Shown: piece after piece, positions 23,246-34,147 of the stretch
How positions within the stretch are numbered: the first letter of the stretch is position 1
Layout: every line of letters starts with the position of its first letter
DNA from: Thinopyrum elongatum
Taxonomy: Eukaryota > Streptophyta > Magnoliopsida > Poales > Poaceae
DNA: 64,000 nucleotides
NCBI GenBank assembly: GCA_011799875.1
Contig: CM022303.1
Span: forward strand, 220,769,606 to 220,833,605
Reading direction: 5' to 3'
Program-made: the position numbers and the translations under genes
The notes under the pieces: model-generated
Seen by the model: the letters and a program-made list of their open reading frames with translations, nothing else
Told to the model about the DNA's origin: nothing
The model's database searches: none

Positions 23246-23870
23246 CAACATATAAATACGAAATCCACCATGCTACGCAAGACATTGTTTGATTTCAGTG
23301 GAACTGCACAAAAAGATACGTTGGTTAATCCGGCTCCATGTGCCATTTCAATGTGCAAACTGATGGCAAACCCTGCCCGTCTGAATGGAGCTACCAACGT
23401 CTTCAAGGTAGAAGAATTCCCACAAGTTCATGGGAAAGAACTATGTCCAGCAGAATAATACCTTTAAGAAGAAGGGTAAGAAGAAAGACAAAGAGAGATG
23501 GCTGCTTTACTTGTGGTTCAGAGGAACACTGGGTAAACAAGTACCCAAACAAGTACAAGAAGCCAGGACAGGACTCCAAGTCTGTCAATGTCAATCTAAG
23601 CAACAATGATGGGGCATCTTTGTATGGTAATCTGTTTACCGTACTTTCAGTTTGTCAGTCCACCGATTGGTGGGTTGACACTGGGGCCAATATTCATGCA
23701 TGTGCTGATGTGTCTTTGTTTTCTTGCAGCATATAAATACGAAATCCACCGTGCTACACAAGACATTGTTTGATTTCAGTGGAACTGCACAAAAAGATAC
23801 GCTGGTTAATCTAGCTCCATGTGCCATTTCAATGTGCAAACTGATGACAAACCCTGCCCATTCCACAATC
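23246..23870. repeat. Direct duplication of a cassette exon around a copia fragment
   Basis: Positions 23246-23395 and 23726-23870 are near-identical, sharing ATATAAATACGAAATCCACC, GATTTCAGTGGAACTGCACA and GCCATTTCAATGTGCAAACT. They differ at only about ten positions by eye. The 330 bases between them derive from a copia retroelement. Confidence 0.85.
23402..23728 (+). pseudogene. Ty1/copia gag zinc-knuckle and protease fragment
   Basis: This piece of a copia polyprotein has a Lys-rich linker, then a zinc knuckle CFTCGSEEHWVNKYPNKY in which the final Cys of CX2CX4HX4C is Tyr. It continues to the start of the protease, DWWVDTGANIHAC, with the DTGA active-site motif. A frameshift lies between the Lys-rich linker and the knuckle. 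Both ends abut cassette sequence directly, and there are no LTRs. It is a captured internal fragment rather than an insertion of a whole element. Confidence 0.85.
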
Positions 23871-24159
23871 ATAGGCATTACATATTTTGAATGGGAAAAG
23901 CTTGTCAAAGTTTAATCATTGATGTTAGCAAGAAGACATTAGTTTAATATATTGGAATTGGAAAACCTTGTCAAATTTTGCTCATTGATGTTAGCCAGAA
24001 GACATGCATTTGATATTTTTGAGTGGGACGCCCTTTGCTGTGAGCAACGTCGATCGTTTTTTCCTATTCCTGTGTTTAGTTCAGAAGTAAATATTTACTC
24101 TGCTGAGATGCATAGTCACATGAATGTTGACTTATGTAAGGTATTTTAAGAGTTTGTTC

Positions 24160-24440
24160 TGAATGTTGTCTATGTAATGCCAGGCCTTGTGAGTTTGATT
24201 GCAAAGAGCTTGGAATGCTATGGCATGCGGCATCACGAGCTGTTCACCGTGCCTCCTAAGAATAATGCTTCATATTGTTTTGCATGTTAATCTAATGCCA
24301 ATTTGCATGTTAAGAAGATCATCCTCTTCTGTTGTTTCTGTGCTTAAGAACTTCATCGTCTTATGTTTCATTCGTAGCCTATAAGACAACTCGGGTAGGT
24401 TAGAGGTGAAACCATATGATCTTCTGACCAACTCATCATC
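24160..24440. other. No feature seen (3' flank of cassette copy 4)
   Basis: AT-rich sequence with a short repeated phrase (ATCTAATGCCA, AGAAGATCATC). No gene is supported. Confidence 0.3.
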
Positions 24441-24443
24441 TTA

Positions 24444-24724
24444 GGCCGTGATTGGATCGTCGTTTTCCAACCAAAACCGCTTGTAAAACTGACGCTTGTA
24501 AATAAAAGCAGATGGTCTTGGGCGAAGCTCTTGGTTGGTCAATTTCGACTGGTAAAATATACACTGGTCTCTCAAATTACACGCGTAACTCGCCGGTTTT
24601 TGTTACAGACCTCGGGCCGTCAGTTTCATTGTGCCTGTATTTTACGCATTGTTTCCAGTGATGAGTAAATTACAATTGTATCTTAATACAGGTGTGAAAC
24701 AATCCAGAGCTCCCAAGCGCGGCC
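24444..24724. mobile_element. Tourist-like (Harbinger) MITE, 281 bp
   Basis: The termini GGCCGTGATTGG and, inverted, GGCCGCGCTTGG are flanked on both sides by TTA (24441-24443 and 24725-24727), the target duplication of PIF/Harbinger elements. It has no coding capacity. Confidence 0.75.
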
Positions 24725-24727
24725 TTA

Positions 24728-27700
24728 CCATTTCATTCCGGCTCAGTCTCTCGAAGGTGCCCATAGGTGTCCGATGATCCTGGCTTCCTGAATGAGAGCG
24801 AGCGCTGTATCAGACCATCTGTAGGGCCCACGAGGCCCTCTCCGTCGTCTTCGAGTTGTTGCGCTCGCCGTGGCGCCGAGCGTTGTCAACATGGTCAATG
24901 AACATGAGGAATCAGGAGATGACTTTACTTGGAGAGGTTGACAGTAGGGACCCACCAGGGCCATAGCCGTACACGTACGCAAGTTCCTCCTTATTATATA
25001 CAACTATATTTTTTTTTGCTTCCTCCTGGTTTCCTGACATCACGGTCCCACACCATTGTCAACCTATATAGTCAATAAACGAGAGAATTGTAGAAGGAGC
25101 GACCGACAGCTGGGACCCAGCAGCTCAAGCAGTATTTTTTTTAGGTGTAAGCGGAGTTTTTCTTGAGTGATGTTTTTGTTGTTGTTCAGAGGAGCAGGGT
25201 ATCAACTGGCGGGCTGTGGCCCGTCTAGCCCAGGCTATTATTTTATGTCGACCAAATGTCCAGCCCAGATATTAATTTTTCAAGGTGAAAATGGCTAGCC
25301 CAACTATACTTTTTTTTGCGGAATACCCAACCCAGGTCAACTTGTTATTCTCCGCCCTGCTGGGCTGTAAATCTTTCCTAGGAGGGATGCATTAGGCCTA
25401 ACAAGAAAATGGGCTTTAAGAAGTAATAAATGGGATGTAATTATAAGAACTAGTTTGTAAATATACAAAAATGCACCAAACAGGTAATTAGTTTCAAAAA
25501 TATTATTTTTTGAATTTGAAAATTTTAATTTCATTACTTATTGCGCGCATAATATTTCGTTAGATTTTTACCTAATAGAAATTCATTTTGAAATTATATT
25601 TAATCTGGCTCGAAATTTCGGGATAAAAATATTTCGGATCCCATCAAAATGTGGGATTTTTGGTTGAATTCTATTTTGAGCGGTTGGTTGAAATTATTAA
25701 TCGTTGCCCTGGCTAGAAAATGGGATGTAATTTTAACAGACTGTAAATGGGTTGTAGTAAATTACATTAGAATTCAAAAATGGGCTATACATTATTACAA
25801 ATCGCAAATGGGCTATATGTTCTCTGCCACAGATGTGATGCTCACTTGTGGGCCTACTATTTTTTTTTTTGAGAATTATAGTCAGTGACGCGTACGGAAG
25901 GATTGTGGGCCTACTAAGGCGTACGGAAGGCTTTGTTAATTTATAGTCAAGACATGATTCTAGCAGCAGTGGCCGTTGGATGTCCATCCAACGGCTCTGG
26001 TGCTTCTTCAATGTCAGATATTCTTGCTTCAGCCGCGTGCTACCGCCTCCCGTGGCCGGCTGTGCTGCCGCGCAGGCTTCACCGGCCCACCCTACTCCCA
26101 AACACCGTCCAGGCATTCCTCTACTCACCAACACCTCATGTTCTTCTCCGGCGACGGCAGCCTCACACCGCAGCAGAACCAGTGAACCCTCGTACTCCCC
26201 TCCGCGTGGGCATCCACTGATGTGTCTTCGCCGGCTCCGGGTCGTTCCCTTCCTAGGACTCGCCATCGTTCACTGCGTTGGTTCTCTCGGCGCGGCGTGG
26301 TCAACTTTATCAACAAATGACAGCCATCGAAAGAGGCATGTACGTGGAGGGCTGACAATAGGGACCCACATAGCCCATGGACGCATGCAGCAAGTGCCCC
26401 CGTATTATTCTAAAACAAATAATTTCTCCCCCTGACAGGTTTGACCCACCAGCTACATCTTCGCACGCAAGGAAGTGCTTCCTTTATTACGCAGAAATAA
26501 AAAGTTTCCTCTCCCTGATAGCTGGGACCCACCAGCTTTATTATGATCCTTTTCGTGAAAATATAGATTGTACCAAAGATGCTAAATTGTTTTCTTTTTA
26601 TTCTAACTCGAAAAAGAAGAAACTAAAAAAACCAGAAAACATCTTCGCACGCAAGGAAGTGCCACCTTATTACGCGGAAAAAAATTGATCCCCCTGCTAG
26701 CTGGGACCCACCAGATTTGGAGGTTGACTTGTGGGCCTACTAAGTTAATGTGTACGCAGGGCTTTGTCAACTTAGTCAATAAATGATACTAGCTGCAATG
26801 ACCATTGGATGTTAATCCAACGGCCAAGCTGCATCTTCAACCTCTGGTCTTCTTGCTCCAGCCGCCCAAACCTGCGCCCGCTGTACCGCCTGCTCCAGCC
26901 TCCCGTGGCCGGCTGTGCTGCCGCGCAGGCCTCACCGCCCGACCATACTACTACTGGTCAGGCCTTCCCTCTACTCACCCACACCCCCTGTTATTCTTCG
27001 GCGACGGCAGCCTTACACCGCAGCCAAACCAGTGAACCCTCATACTCCCCTCCGCGTGGGCATCCACCTGCCTCGTCTTCCCTGGCTCAGCGTCGTTCCT
27101 TCCTAGGCCTCACCGTCGTCCACCGCCTAGGTGTTGTTCGCACGGCGTGGTCAACGTGGTCAATGAACGACAGCCATCAGAAGAATAGTGTACGCGGTGA
27201 GGCTGGTAGATGGACCCACCAGCTACATCTTCGCACGCAAGGAAGTGCCTCCATATTAGGCGCGAAAAAAATGAATCCTCCCCCTGACAGCTTGGACCCA
27301 CCATCAATAACTTCGCACGCAAGGAAGTGCCTCCTTATCTTCCCTGACAGCCGGGACCCACCTGGTCAAAGCGTACGTAGCGTTGTCCCGAACGTGTACA
27401 TACATACTGGTCGATCGGTCTCTCTGCAACGATGAACCATGGCCGAGCAAGCAGCGGCAAGTGTAGTAGTAGAGCCTCTGACATAGCAGTTCAGGCAGTC
27501 CCTTCTAAACCATGTACACATATGTACAGCCACATGCCAAAAAATACGGCCATGTACGTACATACGGGCGAGGTCTCAAACGCCTACTCGCGCATACGTA
27601 CGGCCAGGGCTCGTGTACATGGAGAGGCAACGGATGGCAGCAACGGCATCCTATTCATCGGGCAGCCAACCGGCTGGGTCGGAACAGAGAAACAGTGTCC

Positions 27701-28840
27701 TGTTCATCGGGAGGCAACAGACTGGGTCGGAATGCGTCATGTTCAATGGGAGCTAACCGGCTTGGATGGAACAGCCAAAACGGGGTCTGGCATACCGCAG
27801 TAAGGAGGAAACGGCCTTCTGTTCGACTGGCTACGGTCGAAATGGGGGTCCTGTTCATCGGGAGGGGTGTGGCGTACCGCAAAACGGAGTAAACGCACTT
27901 GTGTTGGAGCGCTACGGTCGAAACGGGGCTCCTGTTCATCGGAGGGGTGTGGCATACTACAAAACGGGACTCCACGGGCTACTGTTCACCCATTGTCGAC
28001 TTCCTTCAGCCTCCACTGTTCATCCACCGCGTCTTCCTCCTGCCTCCACCAGCTACTGTTCATCCACGGGCTACTGTTCATCCAGCCCTCCACCAGCTAC
28101 TGTTCAACCAGCCCTCCACGGGGTCCTGTTCATCCACCCCCAACCAGCTGCTCAGCTGTGGCGACCTCCTCTCGAGGTCCTGTTCATCCAGCGGCAACGG
28201 CCTACTACTACTACCACGAGGTCCTGTTCATCCAACCCCCACCGGGAACTGCTCATCCAACCCCAACCACGTACGTCTTGACTTGTTCAACCAACCCCCA
28301 TGTTCACTGTTCATCAAGAGGCAGCAGGTTCGATCGGCTTCAGTTAGCAGCAGTAGCGAAGGAATCCCTTGATCGGGTTCAGTTAACAGCCAGTGATCGA
28401 TCGATCGCTCGGGTTCAGTAATGTAGCTAGTGCAATCGCTCGGGTTTAGTAAGCGAACGCCTTGCTCAGGTTCAGTTAGAGCCCAACGCCTCACACACAC
28501 ACGCGTACGTGTACGAGAGAAACGCGTAATCCCTCCATGCAACGCTCAGCCCCGACCACCCACCGTAACCGGGAACTCCCCAAAATTTTCCTCGCCCTCG
28601 CTTCTACCACGATTTTTTCCGTCGTCGACGGCCCAACGAATGTCATGCAGGTGCGTCTCTGGCCTGCCCAGGATAAAAAGCCCATTTTCTGTCATGATTT
28701 TTTGTCATAGAAGTAGGAGCCCACCACATCTATGATGATACCGGGTTTTGTCACAATTATCGTCATAGAAGTGTCATAAGCATGACAGAAAAAAAATTCG
28801 TTAGGCCCAAAATGTCACGGATGTGTCTTTTTTTGTAGTG
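24728..28840. repeat. CACTA C2 right subterminal region
   Basis: This region contains repeated phrases: GGGACCCACCAG, ACATCTTCGCACGCAAGGAA and GTCAATGAACGA. They occur near 24950, 25107, 26440, 26640, 26697, 27210, 27290 and 27350. A segment of about 450 bp is present twice (about 25970-26380 and 26800-27260), whereas C1 has it once (about 810-1260). Positions 27640-27960 hold several copies of a unit with CTGTTCATCGGGAGG. The last 660 bp match C1 closely. ORFs here are low-complexity and have no recognisable domain. Confidence 0.75.
27990..28320. repeat. Minisatellite (CTACTGTTCATCCA-type units)
   Basis: About ten imperfect repeats of CTACTGTTCATCCAC / GTCCTGTTCATCCAACC lie at 15-50 bp spacing inside the right subterminal region of CACTA C2. 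Confidence 0.75.
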
Positions 28841-28843
28841 CCA

Positions 28844-29813
28844 CCACTCTACTCCCTGGTGCATTAGGGGTTAATTGGGGTATAACCGGTGCTCCTGGAG
28901 TACCTGTGCCTGCCCCCGGCGTATTGAACAAACATGTGGGCTCATAACTCGTAGGTAGACGGCTCTGGTAACTCTGTTGATGAATAGCGTTGGAAGCGTT
29001 CTGCTCAAGGTTTAGACACCAAGCGTGCGTCTTCAGACGCTCCACCTCTGCATTTATCTAAGCCTGCAACTCGGCCGTCCGCGTGTTTTCAGCGTTGATA
29101 TCCTCCTGGGCCTTGGTCATCTACTACCGAAGCTTCACAATTTCCACATTGCGCTCTGCCTGATTCTCCGCAGTAACCTCTGTTGCCAGCAAGGTTGTCA
29201 GGATGTTCATTAGCTCAGATAGAACTTGAGCCGGAGGCCTGGCTGAGCCGGACACTGAAGGATCTGTTGTCGCTATTGCCCTAGCCATCGTAGTGTTGAG
29301 AGCCGGCGCCGTCCATGCCATGATGATGGCGTCTCGGCTCGGCGGCTCGTAGGGATCCGGAATAATGTCGCCATTCGAACAGCCCCCAAGCCCGCCGTCT
29401 TGAAGCTAGTAGATCAACTCCGTCTCGCCGGTCGAGGACTCATCACCTTAGTAGACAAGAGTCTCTCCTCCAGATACGGAATTCTCTGTGAGCTCTACAC
29501 CATGCGTGAAGCCAACGAAGACGTGCTTCCGGCCGACTTGGATCCAGGCGGGTTACGGGCGCTGAGCCAGCTCGATGAGGTTGGTGTAGATGTCCGGCTC
29601 AGGCTCAGATCCGCCAATTTTGCCGATGAAGATGTGGATTCCGCCGAAGGGGACTCGGTACACGTACTCGATTGAGTCGGCCTCGGGGCCCCAGCCAGCG
29701 TCGTCGATGTAGAGCTTGTCGCGGTGACTCTTGGTCAACCTACCGACGATGTATCCCTCGATCCCTGGGAAAGAGCCCTTCAAGAACTCGAAACCACCGT
29801 GCGCTGGCCCCAT
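28844..29813 (-). pseudogene. Element A gag, N-terminal part
   Basis: The frame begins at ATG (complement of 29813-29811) just after the primer-binding site, where element B has GTG. It encodes HGGFEFLKGSFPGIEGY, then KLYIDDAGWGPEADSIEYVY and PFGGIHIFIGKIGG, matching element B at 34170-34380. The frame breaks near 29553. Later pieces (SARPPAQVLSELMNILTTLL near 29240 and EQNASN...YQSRLPT near 28990) are in other frames. The coding sequence then runs into the CACTA C2 terminus and resumes at 7666. Confidence 0.82.
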
Positions 29814-29826
29814 GGTGGGCGCCAAC

Positions 29827-30373
29827 TGTCGTGGTTTTTTCACGGCAGATGTCCTAGTGTGAGGACTTAGTCATGTGGCCATCGCAACTTGGAGGTTAGC
29901 TTGTCGGGGTTGATTGGGAACGAGAGACGCGAGTTTACCCAGGTTTGGCCCCTCACGATCGAGGTAATAGCATACTTCCTGCTTGTTTGCTTATTGCTTT
30001 CGAGATCAATACAAGGGAGCGGATTTGCTTGACCTACCTATTGAACGATTGTAACTTAGTCCTATCTACCCCTAAGACCCGCCTTTATATACAGGTTGAG
30101 ACCCAGGGTTTACAAGAGTCCAGGTCGTACTACGATCCGTGACTTAGTTATGTTTACAACTTGTCCCCTAAGTAAGGAAACTCTTGGCGACTTGGACTCC
30201 GGAGCCACGAGCCGCCGTCTTCGGATGCTAGGCCCCAAGCCGGCCCACTCTGTGAATCGCTGAACTGGTCTTGCTCCTAGGCACCTTGGCCCATCTGGAT
30301 TCTTGCTCCTAAGCTGCCATCTGGATGACCCGGCCCAATCATGGCGGGATATCACGGGGTTATATCCCCAACA
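29827..30373 (-). repeat. Element A 5' LTR (547 bp)
   Basis: On the minus strand it begins TGTTGGGGATATAACCCC and ends CCACGACA, the same ends as the LTRs of element B. A TATATAAA box complements 30084-30091. The segment after it resembles the R/U5 part of the element B LTRs, while the U3 part is clearly different. Confidence 0.88.
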
Positions 30374-30443
30374 ACTTAGGATAGTCTGTGCCATCGAAGA
30401 TGGGGCATGCAGCAGAGACTTTGATCATACCTATGGTCGACAT
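30374..30443 (-). pseudogene. Ty1/copia gag start, interrupted
   Basis: The minus strand starts at ATG (complement of 30443-30441) and reads MSTIGMIKVSAACPIFDGTD, a typical copia Gag N-terminus. It ends where Gypsy element A is inserted. It lies about 53 bases downstream of a canonical tRNA-Met primer-binding site. Confidence 0.82.
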
Positions 30444-30496
30444 AACTAAGACTCTAGGTGGTTAAACCAAAATCACACAGAATAAGGGAGTAACTT

Positions 30497-30508
30497 GCTC
30501 TGATACCA
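30497..30508 (-). other. Copia primer-binding site (initiator tRNA-Met)
   Basis: The minus strand reads TGGTATCAGAGC, the standard complement to the plant initiator tRNA-Met 3' end. Two bases separate it from the CA end of the LTR at 30511. Confidence 0.92.
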
Positions 30509-30510
30509 AT

Positions 30511-31132
30511 TGAAAGCGCTGGTTTACTCCCAGAGGGGGAGTGAATGGGAGATTTTTAGAAATTCGTCAAACTCTGATGAATTTGAAGAAGATCAGAGTG
30601 AAGAAATAGAAACGCAAGGGAAATAATCATCACAGAAATGAAAAACATGAGTACAAGATACATACAGGTGAAGAACATGCAATCATACATGCAAATAAGT
30701 ATGAAGAAGATGAACTAAAGAAATGAAAGATAGCATGATGAACATCTTCAGTTCAAATTTGTCACAAGGTAGATCAAAAATTCTTCAGCAGCAGAATAAC
30801 ATAAGGTAAGGGTTGAGGAATTTGAAACCAGGAAGGCCCGGTGAAGACACAACGATTTGGTTGACCAGTTCCAGTTGCTCTATCAACTGTACGTCTGGTT
30901 GAGGCGGCTGAGATGAACTCAGAGGACACTTAGTCCTCACTATATTCCTCTTAAGCCAAGGTCACTTAGACCTCGCCCAATCACTCGTGTTAAGTCTTCA
31001 AGATAGACTTCCAAAACCTTCACAGGTTTGCTATCAGAGGCTGACACCCTGTAGGATTACCAAGCCAAACTGGTCGAAGTTGAGTCTGGAAATGCTTTAG
31101 CTATATAAGGGAATTGATTGTGGAAGGGAACA
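30511..31132 (-). repeat. Copia 5' LTR, outer boundary uncertain
   Basis: On the minus strand the LTR ends CAGCGCTTTCA immediately before the primer-binding site. A TTATATAGC promoter-like word complements about 31101-31109. The outer end is not clear: a TGTT start at about 31132 fits TG...CA ends but leaves a very short U3, so the true LTR may extend further right or be truncated. Confidence 0.5.
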
Positions 31133-32745
31133 CAAGGCTCTTATCATGTTCCCCTCTAATTCCGAGTCACCCTCGTCTTTCCTACGAGGTTAATAAACTA
31201 GGCTTTCTCATCTATCTATCTATCAGGGTGACGAGTTACTATGGTGGAGACTTATAGGAAAGATTATGTCTTCTTGGATCAATGTTTCCATAATAATTCA
31301 GTTGTTATCTTGTCAGATGTAATGCAGGTTGTCTCATTGTTCATGCCTGTACAACCGTTATGATGTCCCTATTATCCAAGGTTTCTAAATAGTCTCATGC
31401 ATTTGCAAATCATTTCTTCATGTTTCGATATCTGTTGAAGTTAATAGGAAACCATGTTATCTCAGAGAACCACCCAGTAGTCTAGCCTTTGTTTTGTGAT
31501 TCCACTATGATAATTCTGGCCATCATTCTCGAAAGCATCTCATGATGTTAGTTAGTTAGTAGGTATTCTATTTCTGGGTACTTGGATCCAAGATTCATTC
31601 TGCTTATCTCTATTGATAGTGATTGCAGCTCCTTTAGGAAGTTTAGTAAAAAAATCTACTCTTTGAAGTCCGTGGTATATCATTCTTCCAATACTATGAA
31701 CTAGCCTTAGTAGATGTTCTCCGTGAACACAAGATCACAAAAGAGTGCTCTTGAGGAGTTCTCCATTCTATATTTGTGACTCTGCTAGTCCTACCTTTCT
31801 GCATGGGTTATCCGGAAGAAATATGTTGAGCTTTGTTCGACATGTTAATCTATGCATCCACAACTCAGAAAAACATATGTTCCTTTGAGTTGCCCCTCGT
31901 CAGTTGTATTCCGACCTTCATCTATGAGTTGATAGTCAAGAGTATGTCATACATTCGTGTTGTCGATGCCTTTTATTCTTATGGTCCATCAAGCCATTCC
32001 GTTTCGGAATGACTAGGAGAAGCGAACTCCAATACCTCATCCATTTCTAGGATTAGGTCAAAGCAGTTGTATACCGCAGATCAAGAATGCCAATCCAGCT
32101 TTTGTTCTATTCTACCCTGGAGTATTACCATCTTTATATCAAGGATATCATGGGAATTGCACATGATCTTGTGAATTCTTGATGAAGTGATACTTCTCGC
32201 CATCATGATCCATTCCTTGGTCTTCGTGTTGTCTTAGCCGGAATGCCGACAAGTGAACTGTGGTGTGTGAAATCAATACTCCTAGCAACCTTGTTGCTTG
32301 GTAGTTAATGGATGATAATTTTCTTCTCAGCGTGTTGATTATTGAATCATTATTATAAGATTGATCGTGCTACCTAGTCCGTTTTTCCTAGTGCACTCAT
32401 CGATCAATGAGTTAGGATTGTGTCAATCTCTCACTCTTTTGATCACATCGTCTTGCCCTGAAAAGCAAGATTGTCTCAAGCTTAATAACATACTAGTGGT
32501 TCCTGATTTTTAGAATATCTTATCAGAAGTATTACTTGGTTGTTCCCTGACCATTATGATGAGTTTGTGATCAAGTTGGTTCTCCCAATAAGCCACAATT
32601 TCTCCAAGAATCTGTGTTGGATACCCTAAACTAGTTGGTTAGGCTAAACAACAACTTGGAGAGTTGGAAGCAAAAAGCTTTGCCTAACTTAGTTCATTCT
32701 AATGGAATATCTTTATGTTAGTGTGTGTGTGTGTGTTGAACAAAG
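31133..32745. other. Degenerate retroelement sequence, no intact gene
   Basis: There are no ORFs of note. The composition and the decayed reverse-transcriptase remnant that follows suggest old Gypsy internal sequence. (CTAT)n at about 31210-31224 and (GT)n at about 32721-32734 are short microsatellites. Confidence 0.4.
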
Positions 32746-33200
32746 ATGATACCTTCATCAACTAACCTTCGCGATCAATTGTTGGATCTATTGTCTTACC
32801 CAAGCTTTGATTTGAGTGTGGGCTATCGTCAAATCAAAATAAGTACCAACGATTTTCGTAATGTTGTCTTACTCATGGATGTTCCTCGAGCATACCCGAT
32901 TATATCTTTTGGGCTGACCAATACTATCACCTTGTTCACATAGTCATGGAATTCCATCTTCATGGGAATTTTGATGAATTGTTGTTGAGCCCATAAACAA
33001 CATCCTTATCTTCTCCATGATTTGTGATAAACATTAAGCTAGTGTTGGAAACTTTCGTAAACATTATATTCGCGCTAGCCCATGAAGTATATGTCATGGT
33101 GGAATAAGTGACTTCCTCTAAGTTCATGTGCATTTGTTGCAAGTTGCTGCCGTGAATTCGGGAGAGTTGTTTTGCTTCAACTGGAATCATCCCAAGTCAG
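32746..33200 (+). pseudogene. Old Gypsy reverse-transcriptase remnant
   Basis: The plus-strand frame reads FDLSVGYRQIKIS followed by IISFGLTNTITLFT, clearly derived from the Gypsy motifs D-LRSGYHQI and SFGLTNAPATF. About 50 bp on, a degenerate match to the catalytic region reads INNILIFS instead of VDDILIFS (about 32995). Stops and changed catalytic Asp residues show it is long dead. It belongs to an older plus-strand element into which element B was inserted. Confidence 0.7.
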
Positions 33201-33615
33201 CCATGCATCTGAAAGTATTCTATGGTTTTATAAGTTCGCTACCTCCATTCCATATGTATTCCCTAGCACACCAAGCCACTGATTGATTTGTTCAAGGAGA
33301 AGAAGTTCCTTCTTAAGATCTAGACTTATGCAAGGACTTCGATGTCCTCGATGATGGCTCCCAACCAGAACTCGATAGTGTTTATTGTAAGATTTCTATC
33401 TGACCATGGTTGTCCTGGACATTCTGGTCACATGTATGTTGCAAGCCAACTCATGTTTTGGAGTTGCTGCTGTAGTTCATTTCCCGAGAATCTCGTAACA
33501 TCATCTCGTCGAATTGTGTTGCAGGCCTTCTTTTTCAAACATGCTGAGTCTGATGTAACCTATCACCAAGAAGATTTGAATCTCAGGCAGATATGTGGTT
33601 GGAACGTATCCCAAG
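33201..33615 (+). pseudogene. Old Gypsy pol remnant next to element B
   Basis: A weak open stretch (33342-33641) includes CPGHSGHMYVASQLMFW, which resembles the HxGxxxT...FxW region before a Gypsy integrase core, with several substitutions. The last five bases (33611-33615, CCAAG) are the probable target site of element B. The call is uncertain because no catalytic residue is visible. Confidence 0.4.
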
Positions 33616-34145
33616 TGTTGGGATATAACCCCGAGGTGTGAGCCGCACAGGAGGGGCCGAGTTACACCATTAGTGGCTTATATGAAGAAGGCCCAAGAGG
33701 TCCAATAAGATAGACTGGGAAGACGGCGGCTCATAGAACCGGGCCTGGGGCTGGCCCAAGACCCGGACATGTAACCTGCCATATGGTGACTTGTCTGTTA
33801 AGACAAGGTGATTAAGATGCCCGGCCGGTTATGTTGTGTGATCCGGCCCGGACTCTTGTAAGCTTCGGGCCTCGACCTGTAGATATAAAGGCGAGACCCA
33901 GCGGCGGCTTAGGCCAAGAAATCTCTGATTGATTGCTAGGTCTAGCGTAATTGCACCCTTGTAATCGAGACTTGATCAATACAACTAGAAGCAGGACATA
34001 AGCTTTTACCTCATTAAGAGGGGCCGAACCTGGGTAAACCCTTTGTGTCCTTTGTCCCGTTCAACCCCTTCAAGCTAACCTACACTGTGATGGCTCCACA
34101 CCTAAGTCCTTTCGCTAGGGCATCTGCCGTGACAAAACCACGACA
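33616..34145 (+). repeat. Element B 5' LTR (530 bp)
   Basis: It starts TGTTGGGATATAACCCC and ends AAAACCACGACA. TATAAA is at 33894-33899. By hand count it differs from the 3' LTR at about 28 of 530 positions plus one single-base indel in the opening G run. Confidence 0.95.
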
Positions 34146-34147
34146 GT

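Larger units (their letters stand above)
19960..24160 (+). other. Tandem gene-like cassette, copy 4 (expanded)
   Basis: The upstream flank (ACGGAGGGTAGTGTACCGCA) matches copies 1 and 3. The TATATAA box is at 20168-20174. The leader GGAGCCTCAGCGCTTGTTCA...AGGGTTTGC is present twice, at 20178 and 20333, on either side of a (TA)45 run. Exon 1 contains CACACTGGGAAGGGGAGGAG and ends at AAG/GTATAA (20669/20670). Downstream, the core exon is present five times (about 21413, 22591, 23090, 23290, 23770), separated by repeats of an intron-like segment (ATTAAGATAAGGTAGATG...CAGTAATTGTTTCCTTT). The copy is therefore internally expanded. It also contains a MITE and a copia gag fragment. Confidence 0.5.
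7670..28840 (-). mobile_element. Giant CACTA transposon C2 (21.2 kb) with cargo
   Basis: The left end reads CACTAC, eight A, then TACACTTCCGTGATG. The inverted right end reads CACTAC, seven A, then GACACATCCGTGACA. These are matching terminal inverted repeats. The 3 bases before 7670 and after 28840 are both CCA, the 3-bp target duplication of CACTA elements, and the flanks join into one gag gene of element A. Inside are left subterminal repeats (7900-9200), one terminal-type ORF exon on the minus strand (9222-9671), about 15 kb of cargo and MITEs, and right subterminal repeats (24728-28840) shared with C1. I find no TNP2-type transposase, so it looks non-autonomous. The strand given is that of its ORF. 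Confidence 0.9.
28841..30373 (-). mobile_element. Tat-type Gypsy element A, 5' part (LTR and gag N-terminus)
   Basis: This is the continuation of the Gypsy element at 2079-7669, across CACTA C2. It contains, on the minus strand, the 5' LTR (29827-30373), a primer-binding-type sequence directly after it, and the N-terminal part of gag. The first bases (CCA) duplicate 7667-7669. It is inserted into a copia gag gene at 30374. Confidence 0.9.

Noticed and set aside
30497..30508. TGGTATCAGAGC as part of a tRNA gene
   Set aside because: Only the 12 bases complementary to the tRNA 3' end are present, next to an LTR end; there is no cloverleaf.
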